A DNA stretch of 40,332 bases. Source: Streptomyces sp. rh34 (GTDB taxonomy: Bacteria; Actinomycetota; Actinomycetes; Streptomycetales; Streptomycetaceae). The DNA lies in assembly GCF_002551245.1 (NCBI RefSeq), contig NZ_NTGZ01000038.1:1-40332 (forward strand), read 5' to 3'. This document shows positions 7,890 through 14,929 of this stretch, in pieces (position 1 is the first letter of the stretch; each line of letters opens with the position of its first letter). The notes below the pieces were generated by a model, which did no database searches, was not told the DNA's origin, and saw only the letters and a program-made list of their open reading frames with translations. The translations under genes and the position numbers were made by a program.

Positions 7890-9110
7890 TCACCATGTGA
7901 CGGGCAGGGCGAGCGGGTAACGCCAGATGGACGTCGTGTTCCACGAGACGTCCGCGGGCGGCACGTCCAGACGCAGGGCCGGGAAGCGGGTCAGCAGCGT
8001 GGAGAAGGCCACTTCCAGTTCCATGGTGGCCAGCGGCGCGCCCAGGCAGTGGTGGGCGCCCCAGCCGAACGTCATGTGGGGGATGGTCGGCCGGTCGGGA
8101 TCCAGCTCGTCGGGACGGTCGAACTTGGCGGCGTCCCGGTTGGCCGTCAGATAGGACACGTGCACCACGTCGCCGGCCCTGATGAGGACGCCGGAGAGCT
8201 CCACGTCCTCCATGGCGATGCGCGGGATGCCGACGCCCTTGCGGAAGGGGATGTGACGCAGCAGCTCCTCCAGGGTGCGGGGCAGCCGCCGCGGTTCGGC
8301 CCGGAGGGACCGCATGAGGTCCGGGCGGGTGAGCAGGGTGTAGGCGATGTTGCCGAGCTGATAGGTCGTGGTGTCCTGACCGGTGATGAGCAGGACCATC
8401 GCCATGACGGCCAACTCGTCGTCGTCCAGCAGTTCGTCGCCGTCCCGGGCGGTGGCCAGGGTGCTGATGAGGTCATCGCCCGGGGAGCGGCGCCGGTCGG
8501 CGGTCAGCTCCTGGAAGTAGCCGCGCAGCTCCGCCTTGGCGCGTACCGCGTCCTGTTTGCCCGCGGCCCCGACGTTCATCATGGTCATGGCGTGGGCCCG
8601 GAGCCAGGGGCGGTCGGCCTCGGGGATGTCGAGTGCCTCGCAGATGGTGATCAGCGGCAGCGGCGCGGAGACCCGGGCGACGAAGTCGGCCGATGAACCC
8701 TCCTCCTCCATCTCGTCCAGCAGCCGGTCCACCACACGCTGGGTCCCGCCGCGCATCTGCTCGACGCGACGCGGGGTGAAGCTCTTGGCGACCAGGCCCC
8801 GCAGCCGGCTGCTGGCGGGCGGGTCCATGAGGTTGATGGACTCCGCCTGCACGATCGGCTCCGGCGTCATCCGGGGGAAGTCACGGCCGAGGACGGCGCT
8901 GCGGCTGAACCGCCGGTCGGTGGTGACCGTCCGGACGTCCTCGTAGCGGGTGACCAGCCAGGCCTCGCCCTCTCCGTACGCCATACGGATGCGGGACACC
9001 GGCTCCTCGGTCAGCAATTGCCTGAGCTGGGGGTCGAACTCCAGCTGCTGGGCGTAGTCGAAAGGACAGTTCCGGACGGTTTCCTTGTTCTGCACCGAGG
9101 TGTTCTCCAC
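7890..9110 (-). CDS. cytochrome P450, P-450mel/CYP158A-like, aryl-coupling
   Basis: A 406-residue soluble bacterial P450. The haem ligand is Cys355 in FGWGAHHCLG, the ExxR motif is Glu282-Arg285 (EELLRH), and the I-helix oxygen-binding stretch is ITGQDTTT at 242-249, with Gly-Gln-Asp-Thr-Thr in the usual place. It sits directly upstream of rppA, and P450s paired with rppA (P-450mel in S. griseus, CYP158A2 in S. coelicolor) couple tetrahydroxynaphthalene or flaviolin units oxidatively; the same role is inferred here. Translation starts with GTG at 9110, seven bases after GGGAG. The electron donors (ferredoxin and reductase) are not encoded nearby. Upstream lies a perfect 13-bp palindrome that may be an operator. 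Confidence 0.93.
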   Translation of the reverse strand: MENTSVQNKETVRNCPFDYAQQLEFDPQLRQLLTEEPVSRIRMAYGEGEAWLVTRYEDVRTVTTDRRFSRSAVLGRDFPRMTPEPIVQAESINLMDPPASSRLRGLVAKSFTPRRVEQMRGGTQRVVDRLLDEMEEEGSSADFVARVSAPLPLITICEALDIPEADRPWLRAHAMTMMNVGAAGKQDAVRAKAELRGYFQELTADRRRSPGDDLISTLATARDGDELLDDDELAVMAMVLLITGQDTTTYQLGNIAYTLLTRPDLMRSLRAEPRRLPRTLEELLRHIPFRKGVGIPRIAMEDVELSGVLIRAGDVVHVSYLTANRDAAKFDRPDELDPDRPTIPHMTFGWGAHHCLGAPLATMELEVAFSTLLTRFPALRLDVPPADVSWNTTSIWRYPLALPVTW

Positions 9111-9206
9111 CGAGGTTCTCCCAATGACCGCTTCGAGGAAAAGGGCGAGTGCCGGACCGGGGCCCGGCGCCCGACCTACCCTGTGTGCCCCGTCACTCTT
9201 CGAAAC

Positions 9207-9219
9207 ATGTCAGTGACAT
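9207..9219. promoter_or_regulatory. 13-bp palindrome upstream of the P450-rppA operon
   Basis: ATGTCA-G-TGACAT is a perfect palindrome 97 bases upstream of the P450 start and 39 bases beyond the end of the ABC-transporter operon. It is a candidate binding site for a dimeric regulator of the pigment genes. No regulator gene is adjacent. Confidence 0.45.
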
Positions 9220-9237
9220 ACAGCAGTCAGCCGATCA

Positions 9238-9253
9238 GGGGGCGTGCGCCCCC
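9238..9253 (-). terminator. hairpin terminator of the siderophore transporter operon
   Basis: GGGGGC and GCCCCC form a stem around GTGC, starting five bases beyond the stop codon of the leftward ATPase gene. A smaller CGCG-TTCA-CGCG hairpin overlaps the stop itself. No T-tract. Confidence 0.55.
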
Positions 9254-9257
9254 GCGT

Positions 9258-10097
9258 TCACGCGGTCGCCTCCCCGGCGGGCAGCGCCTCGGCCCGGTCC
9301 AGGACGTGGTGACGGCCGATCGGGAGCATCAGGGGCCGGCCCGACACGGGGTCCTCGATGATGCGGCTGTCGAGGTCGAACACCGCCCGTACGGTCTCCT
9401 CCGTCAGCACCTCGGCCGGGGTGCCGGACGCGTGGAGGCCGCCGTCGGCCAGGGCGATCAGATGGTCCGCGTACCGGGCGGCGAGGTTGAGGTCGTGCAG
9501 GACCATCACGATGGTGGTGCCGCGCGAGCGGTTCAGGTCGGTCAGGAGGTCCAGGACCTCGATCTGGTGGCTGGCGTCGAGGAAGGTGGTCGGCTCGTCG
9601 AGCAGCAGCAGGTCGGTCTGCTGGGCGAGGGCCATCGCGATCCAGACGCGCTGGCGCTGGCCGCCGGAGAGTTCGTCCACCGCGCGCTCGGCGAGCGGCT
9701 CGGTGTGGGTGGCCTCCAGCGCGGCGGCGACAGCGGCGTCGTCCTTCTCGTTCCAGCGGGAGAAGACGGACTGGTGCGGGTGGCGGCCGCGGCCGACGAG
9801 GTCGGAGACGGTGATGCCCTCGGGCGCGACGGGCGACTGCGGCAGCAGGCCGAGGGTGCGGGCCAGCTCCTTGGCGGGCAGCCGGTGCACCTCCTTGCCG
9901 TCCAGGACGACCCGGCCGGCCCGGGGGGCGAGCAGCCGGGACATGGAACGCAGCAGCGTCGATTTCCCGCAGGCGTTGGCGCCGACGATCACGGTGATCC
10001 GGCCGGGCGGTACGGCCAGGTCGAGGGAGTCGACGACGGTGCGGTCGCCGTAGCCGAGGGTGAGTCCTTCGGCGGTCAGTCGGTGGTGCGTGGTCAT
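9258..10097 (-). CDS. iron-siderophore ABC transporter ATP-binding protein (FecE/FepC type)
   Basis: A 279-residue single-domain ABC ATPase. Walker A is GANACGKST at 39-47, the Q-loop is in GLLPQSPV, the signature LSGGQRQR is at 143-150, and Walker B is LLLLDEPTTFLD at 163-174, followed by the switch histidine in VLHDLNLA. The segment LVGRGRHPHQ is typical of ferric-siderophore and vitamin B12 importers. It is the last gene of a four-gene operon; its ATG overlaps the upstream permease stop in ATGA. It drives uptake of the ferric siderophore through the two adjacent permeases. Confidence 0.94.
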   Translation of the reverse strand: MTTHHRLTAEGLTLGYGDRTVVDSLDLAVPPGRITVIVGANACGKSTLLRSMSRLLAPRAGRVVLDGKEVHRLPAKELARTLGLLPQSPVAPEGITVSDLVGRGRHPHQSVFSRWNEKDDAAVAAALEATHTEPLAERAVDELSGGQRQRVWIAMALAQQTDLLLLDEPTTFLDASHQIEVLDLLTDLNRSRGTTIVMVLHDLNLAARYADHLIALADGGLHASGTPAEVLTEETVRAVFDLDSRIIEDPVSGRPLMLPIGRHHVLDRAEALPAGEATA

Positions 10098-11146
10098 AGC
10101 GAGCCTCCCGCCCGGTTGGTGCGGATGATCAGGTAGACGAGGTAGGGGGCTCCGAGCACGCCGGTGACGACGCCGACCGGGTAGCGCTCGCCGAAGGCGA
10201 ACTGGCCGGTGAAGTCGGCGACGAGGACGAGCAGCGAGCCGACGAGTCCGGCGGGCACCAGCAGGGAGCCGCCGGCTCCGGTGATCCGGGCCGCGATGGG
10301 GCCGGAGAGGAACGCCACGAACGCGATGGGTCCGGCCGCGGCGGTCGCGAAGGCGATCAGCCCGACGGCGGCGACGATCACCGTGATCCGGGTGCGCTCC
10401 ACGCGTACGCCGAGGGCGGAGGCGGTGTCGTCGCCGAGCTGGAGCGCGGAGAGGTTACGGGCCTGGCCCAGCAGCAGCGGGGTGAGGACGGCCGCCGCGA
10501 GGAGCGCTGGGACGACCTGGTCCCAGGTGGCTCCGTTGAGGCTGCCGGTCAGCCAGCGCATCGCCTCCTGGAGGTCCCATTCGGCGGCCCGGGACAGGAC
10601 GTAGGAGGTCATGCTGTCGAGCATCGCGGAGATCCCGATGCCGATCAGGATGAGCCGGGTGCCGACGACGCCGCCCTTGAACGCGAGGGAGTACACCAGC
10701 AGGGCGACCCCGAGGCCGGCGGCGATGGCGAGGACGGAGACCTGGACCTCGCCGAGGGACAGGGTGACGATGGCGATGGCCGCGGCCGCGCTCGCACCGG
10801 AGCTGATGCCGATGATGTCGGGGCTGGCGAGCGGATTGCGGAGCATCGTCTGGAAGGTGACCCCGGCCAGGCCGAAGCTGAATCCGGCCACCAGGGCGAG
10901 AACCGCGCGGGGCAGCCGCAGCCGGCCCACCGTGAACGACGCGCCCGGCACCTGCTCCCCGAGGATCACCCGGAACACGTCGCCGGGCGGGTAGAAGGTC
11001 CGGCCCGCCATGAGCGTCACGGCGAACGCGGCGAGGACGAGGATCATCAGCGCCAGGACGACCCGGCGGCGGCGCGAGGCGCCGCGCACGCGGCGGCGGG
11101 TGGCGGCCTCGACGGACGGCCGCCGAGTGAGGACAGGGGCGCTCAC
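10094..11146 (-). CDS. FecCD-family siderophore ABC transporter permease
   Basis: A 350-residue permease with about nine or ten membrane segments. The N-terminal 30 residues are very Arg-rich and cytoplasmic. Family marks are RLPRAVLALVAGFSFGLAG, LRNPLASPDIIGISSGA and the ATPase-contacting loop GPIAFVAFLSGPIAARITG. The start is a GTG overlapping the upstream permease stop in GTGA, and the stop overlaps the ATPase start in ATGA, so all three are translationally coupled. Forms a heterodimer with the neighbouring permease. Confidence 0.93.
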   Translation of the reverse strand: MSAPVLTRRPSVEAATRRRVRGASRRRRVVLALMILVLAAFAVTLMAGRTFYPPGDVFRVILGEQVPGASFTVGRLRLPRAVLALVAGFSFGLAGVTFQTMLRNPLASPDIIGISSGASAAAAIAIVTLSLGEVQVSVLAIAAGLGVALLVYSLAFKGGVVGTRLILIGIGISAMLDSMTSYVLSRAAEWDLQEAMRWLTGSLNGATWDQVVPALLAAAVLTPLLLGQARNLSALQLGDDTASALGVRVERTRITVIVAAVGLIAFATAAAGPIAFVAFLSGPIAARITGAGGSLLVPAGLVGSLLVLVADFTGQFAFGERYPVGVVTGVLGAPYLVYLIIRTNRAGGSL

Positions 11147-12183
11147 AGGGCACGTACCTTCTGTCGGCGGACGATGTAGATGAAGAAGGGGCCGCCGATC
11201 AGTGCGGTCACGATGCCGACGTCGATCTCCGAGGGGCGTGCCACGATCCGGCCGACGATGTCGGCGGCGGTGAGCAGGACCGCGCCGAGCACGGCCGAGA
11301 GCGGCAGGAGCCAGCGGTGGTCGACGCCCACGAGCAGCCGGCAGGTGTGCGGGACCACGAGGCCGACGAAGCCGATCGGCCCGGCGACGGCGGTGGCCGC
11401 GCCGCAGAGCAGTACGGCGCCGAGGGCGGCCACGGCGCGTGCCACGGCGACCCGTTCACCGAGTCCTGCCGCCAACTCGTCGCCCAGAGCCAGAGAGTTG
11501 AGGGCGCGGGCCGAGAGCAGGCAGACGACGAAGCCGACCGCGAGGAACGGCATGACCTGGCCGATGCGTTCGAAGGACGCGCCGCCGACGCCGCCGATCT
11601 GCCAGAGCTTGAAGCTGCCGGCGATGTCGTTGCGCGGCAGGATGACCGCGCTGACGAGCGAGGCGAAGGCAGCCGATGTGGCGGCCCCGGCGAGGGCCAG
11701 CTTCAGCGGCGTCGCCCCGCCCCTGCCGAGCGTTCCGACGGTGTGGACGAACAGGGCGGACAGGGTCGCGCCCACGATGGCGGTCCAGATGTATCCGGTC
11801 GGCGAGGTGAGTCCGAAGAACGCGACCGCCGTGACGACGGCGAGCGACGCGCCCATGTTGACGCCGAGGATGCCCGGGTCGGCCAGCGGGTTACGGGTCA
11901 CGCCCTGCATCACGCCGCCGGCGAGGCCGAGTGCGGCGCCGATGACGACGGCGAGGACGGTACGGGGGATCCGCTTCGTCGCCGCCGCCCGTCCCAGGGT
12001 GTCGTCCGCCCCGCCGAGCGCCGCGACGACGTCGGACCAGGGGACGTCGCGGGAGCCGAGGGCGACGGACGCGACCATGACCGCGGCCAGGGCGAGTACG
12101 GAGAGCAGGACCCACAGCAGGCGCACGCCCGCCGGGCGCCTGGTGACGACGTCCGGCGGGGTGCGGGTGTCGGGCTCGGTCAC
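11143..12183 (-). CDS. FecCD-family siderophore ABC transporter permease
   Basis: A 346-residue permease, paralogous to the one that follows it. Marks are RIPRTVLAVVIGAALGLAGG, VTRNPLADPGILGVNMGAS and the cytoplasmic loop GPIGFVGLVVPHTCRLLVG. About nine hydrophobic helices are visible. It starts with GTG overlapping the lipoprotein stop (GTGA) and ends overlapping the next permease. Two different FecCD subunits in one operon are normal for heterodimeric siderophore channels. Confidence 0.93.
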   Translation of the reverse strand: MTEPDTRTPPDVVTRRPAGVRLLWVLLSVLALAAVMVASVALGSRDVPWSDVVAALGGADDTLGRAAATKRIPRTVLAVVIGAALGLAGGVMQGVTRNPLADPGILGVNMGASLAVVTAVAFFGLTSPTGYIWTAIVGATLSALFVHTVGTLGRGGATPLKLALAGAATSAAFASLVSAVILPRNDIAGSFKLWQIGGVGGASFERIGQVMPFLAVGFVVCLLSARALNSLALGDELAAGLGERVAVARAVAALGAVLLCGAATAVAGPIGFVGLVVPHTCRLLVGVDHRWLLPLSAVLGAVLLTAADIVGRIVARPSEIDVGIVTALIGGPFFIYIVRRQKVRAL

Positions 12184-13211
12184 TTGGCCTTGTCCGCGGC
12201 CTCGGCGAGCGCGGCGGCGTAGTCGTCCAGCACGTAACCGATCGACAGGGGCGTCGGGTTCGCGGCGGTGGCCAGCGGGCTGGTGCCGGGCAGGAGGTAG
12301 ACGGAACCGCGCTCGACGGCGGGGATCTTGGAGAGCAGCGGGTCCTTGGAGATCGTCTTCAGCAGCTCGCCGGTGTCGTCGCCGTAGCCGGTGATGATGT
12401 CGACGTCGTCGAACGCGTCGATCTGCTCGGCGCTCTTGGTGAGGGCGAACTTCTTCGTGCCCTCGGACGCCTTCGCGACGGACCCGGGGATCTTCATCCC
12501 GAGGTCCTGGAAGAACTGCGTGCGGGTGTCGTGGGCAGTGTAGAAGCCGACCTGACTGACGTCGTTGGGGTCGACGTGCGTCATGAACATCGCCGACTTG
12601 CCCTGGAGCTGGGGGTACTTGGCGGCGGTCTTCGCTATGTCACCGTCGAACTTCCTGATCAGCTTCTCGCCCTCGTCGGCCAGGCCGATCGCCTTGCTGT
12701 TCGTCCGGACGATCTCGCGCCACGGCGTCGCCCAGGCGGCGTCCGGGTAGGCGACGACGGGGGCGATCTCGCTGAGGGTCTCGTAGTCCTTCTTGGTCAG
12801 ACCCGAGTACGCGGCCAGGATGACGTCCGGCTTCGTGTCCGCCACGGCCTCGAAGTCGATGCCGTCGGTCTCGTCGAACAGGACGGGTGTCTTCGCCTTC
12901 AGCTCGTCGAGCTTCTCCTCGACCCAGGGCAGCACACCGTCGTCGTTGTCGTCGCCGAAGTTGGCCGCGGCCATGCCGACGGGCACGACGCCGAGCGCGA
13001 GCGGCACTTCGTGGTTGGCCCAGTTGACGGTCGCGACGCGCTTGGGCTTCGCCGGGATGGTGGTCGTGCCCAGGGCGTGCTCGACGGTCAGGGGGAACCC
13101 GCCGGAGCGGCTCCCGTCGTCGTTGTTCGCGGCGTCGGTGGTCCCGCCGCAGGCGGAGACGCCGACGAGGGCGGCCGCCACGACGAGCAGGCGGAGGCGG
13201 TGTGAAGACAT
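12180..13211 (-). CDS. ferric-siderophore-binding lipoprotein
   Basis: A 343-residue extracellular binding protein anchored by lipid. The signal peptide ends in the lipobox VSAC, with the modified Cys near residue 21, followed by a Gly/Asp/Ser-rich linker. The fold is FecB/TroA-like: ALGTTTIPAKPKRVATVNW starts the N-lobe and IDAFDDVDIITGYGDD lies in the C-lobe. The start at 13211 is chosen because it gives a normal lipoprotein signal; 23 further upstream residues (to 13280) would not. The gene leads the transporter operon and has an iron box 100 bases upstream of the start, so expression should rise when iron is scarce. Hydroxamate ligands are plausible, but the ligand cannot be read from sequence. 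Confidence 0.93.
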   Translation of the reverse strand: MSSHRLRLLVVAAALVGVSACGGTTDAANNDDGSRSGGFPLTVEHALGTTTIPAKPKRVATVNWANHEVPLALGVVPVGMAAANFGDDNDDGVLPWVEEKLDELKAKTPVLFDETDGIDFEAVADTKPDVILAAYSGLTKKDYETLSEIAPVVAYPDAAWATPWREIVRTNSKAIGLADEGEKLIRKFDGDIAKTAAKYPQLQGKSAMFMTHVDPNDVSQVGFYTAHDTRTQFFQDLGMKIPGSVAKASEGTKKFALTKSAEQIDAFDDVDIITGYGDDTGELLKTISKDPLLSKIPAVERGSVYLLPGTSPLATAANPTPLSIGYVLDDYAAALAEAADKAK

Positions 13212-13310
13212 GGGTGTGTACCCGGCTTTCCGGATGTCGGGGTGCCGCTTCTCGCACGTCCGGGCATGCGCAGCCGTCATGGATCGGTGCGCGGCGCGTG
13301 CGTCATTGGC

Positions 13311-13329
13311 TTAGGTAAGGCTTGCCTTC
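13311..13329 (-). promoter_or_regulatory. DmdR/IdeR-type iron box
   Basis: TTAGGTAAGGCTTGCCTTC closely matches the actinobacterial iron box (TTAGGTTAGGCTNNCCTAA), in which DmdR1 with Fe(II) represses transcription. It lies about 100 bases upstream of the siderophore-binding lipoprotein gene and beyond the end of the AraC gene, as expected for the operon promoter. Confidence 0.85.
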
Positions 13330-13409
13330 GCACTTTATGAGAATCGACCCCGCTGTCGCAATCAACCGTTCAGGACATGTGCTGTAGCGATACGGACAGG
13401 CGGTCCTGG

Positions 13410-14183
13410 TCATTCCGGCCGGAAGGCGCCCGGGGTGAGTCCCGTCGTACGCCGGAAGGCGGCGCCGAACGCGCTCGCCGAGCGGTAGCCGACCTGCTCG
13501 GCCACGGCCTCCACGTCCCATCCTCGGGTCAGCAGGCCGATGGCGTGCTGGGCGCGGACCGCCGCCACCCAGCGCACGAAGCTCGTGCCCGTCTCGGCGG
13601 TGAACGCCCGGGCGACCGTGCGGGCGCTGACACCGAGGGCGGACGCCCAGTCCGCCAGCGTCCGCCGGTCGGCCGGGTCCTCGCGCACCGCGTCGGCGAT
13701 CGGGCGCAGCAGCCCGGAGACCGGGATCCGCACGAGCAGTTCGCGGGGCGAGGGAACGAGGACGTCGAGCACCAGTGCCTCGGTCGCGGTGCGCGAGGCG
13801 GCCGTGAGGCCGGGTTCGCCGAGCCGTTCCAGCAGCAGGCGCAACAGCGGGGTGATCTCGACGGCGACGGGCGTGGCGGAGATCGACGCGGTGGTGCGGA
13901 AGCCGAAGAAGCTCGCCCGGAACCAGGTTCCGGCGGTCGCCGATCCGGCGTGCAGGGTCCCCGCGGGCATCCACAGGCCCAGGGCCGGGGTGATCGTCCA
14001 GATCCGGCTCCCGACCACCGCCGTGGAGGCACCGCGCTCGTTCCAGAGCAGCTCGTGGAAGGGGTGGGAGTGCGCGTCCCAGAGCGTGTCGCGGGAGACG
14101 ACCTCGTCGTAGCCCTTGATGACGAAGGGGGTCTCCACCGAACCGGGGGCGAACGCGGGCAGCGTCCGGGTCTCGCTGGTCAT
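13410..14183 (-). CDS. AraC-family transcriptional regulator with cupin sensor domain
   Basis: A 257-residue regulator. The N-terminal half is an AraC-type cupin (WDAHSHPFHELLWNERGAS, then LGLWMPAGTLHAG). The C-terminal half carries two helix-turn-helix units: LADWASALGVSARTVARAF and VEAVAEQVGYRSASAFGAAF, ending in RRTTGLTPGAFRP, the AraC signature. The ATG at 14183 is chosen because the open frame upstream to 14306 is low-complexity and lacks homology-like content. It is directly upstream of the iron-regulated transporter operon on the same strand, which suggests, without proof, that it responds to a siderophore. It could instead be an independent regulator. Confidence 0.88.
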   Translation of the reverse strand: MTSETRTLPAFAPGSVETPFVIKGYDEVVSRDTLWDAHSHPFHELLWNERGASTAVVGSRIWTITPALGLWMPAGTLHAGSATAGTWFRASFFGFRTTASISATPVAVEITPLLRLLLERLGEPGLTAASRTATEALVLDVLVPSPRELLVRIPVSGLLRPIADAVREDPADRRTLADWASALGVSARTVARAFTAETGTSFVRWVAAVRAQHAIGLLTRGWDVEAVAEQVGYRSASAFGAAFRRTTGLTPGAFRPE

Positions 14184-14337
14184 GGGAGGTGGACCTCGGT
14201 CGTACGGGGGCCGCTCGCGGCGGACGGGGCGCGCATCCGTCCAGACTAGAGGCCGGGGGCGGACGGAATCACCGAGCCCCTCCTCCTGCCTCGGCCTGCC
14301 GTTCACACAGGCCAGTGACGTCCTTCACGAGAGGGAA

Positions 14338-14355
14338 CCACGGCTTTCGCCGTGG
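14338..14355 (-). terminator. hairpin terminator after the thioesterase gene
   Basis: CCACGGC and GCCGTGG form a perfect 7-bp stem with a TTTC loop, in the 278-base gap between the thioesterase stop and the AraC start. The rest of this gap shows no convincing gene. Confidence 0.55.
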
Positions 14356-14461
14356 CGGCCGCTCCTCGGCGGACAGTGGGTGGGCCGACCAGTCACCGGG
14401 CCGCGTTCGTCGCGGCTCCGGCTCCGGGCAACGCGCCCGCTTGCCCCGCTTGCTCGCGCGG

Positions 14462-14878
14462 TCAGCCGGTCAGCAGGTCGGGGTTGCCGGCCAGCGCGGC
14501 CAGACGGCCCTGCGGGTCCGGGACGAGCCGGCGTTCGGTCAGGTCCAGGATGCCGGCGACTCCGGTGATCTCCGCGGCCACCGTCCCGTCCTCCTTGAGG
14601 ATCCGCTGCTCCATCGTGAACGTCTTGCCGGTGCCGTAGTCGAACCGGCAGGTGACCCGCACCAGCTCGCCGCCGCGCAGCTCCCGGCGGTACTTCACCG
14701 TCACCTCCAGCTGCACCGGGCCGATCCCGTCGGCCAGCAGCTTCTCCTGGGGCAGGCCGGCGGCGCGCAGCAGCTCCCAGCGGGCGTGCTCCGCGTACTG
14801 GAGGTAGACGGCCTGGTTCAGGTGGCCCTGGGTGTCGAGCTCGTAGCCGCGCACGGTCACATCAACGGAGAAGGTCAT
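14462..14878 (-). CDS. 4HBT-type hotdog acyl-CoA thioesterase
   Basis: A 138-residue single hotdog domain. The N-terminal stretch YELDTQGHLNQAVYLQYAEH fits the 4-hydroxybenzoyl-CoA thioesterase pattern, with Asp15 as the likely catalytic acid, then helix HARWELLRAAGLP and the strand region VEVTVKYRREL-like. Such enzymes hydrolyse acyl- or aroyl-CoA in the cytoplasm; the substrate is unknown. It starts 51 bases after the ribosome-protection GTPase on the same strand and may be co-transcribed with it, though no functional link is evident. No strong ribosome-binding site precedes the ATG, which fits coupling or read-through. Confidence 0.88.
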   Translation of the reverse strand: MTFSVDVTVRGYELDTQGHLNQAVYLQYAEHARWELLRAAGLPQEKLLADGIGPVQLEVTVKYRRELRGGELVRVTCRFDYGTGKTFTMEQRILKEDGTVAAEITGVAGILDLTERRLVPDPQGRLAALAGNPDLLTG

Positions 14879-14929
14879 GACCGTGCGAACACCCGCGCCC
14901 GGCCGTCCATTCCGGGCAGGGCCGGTGCC

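Noticed and set aside
5300..7900. An 866-codon plus-strand frame opposite the subtilase and rppA genes
   Set aside because: It spans two well-identified minus-strand genes and the gap between them, with no domain of its own.
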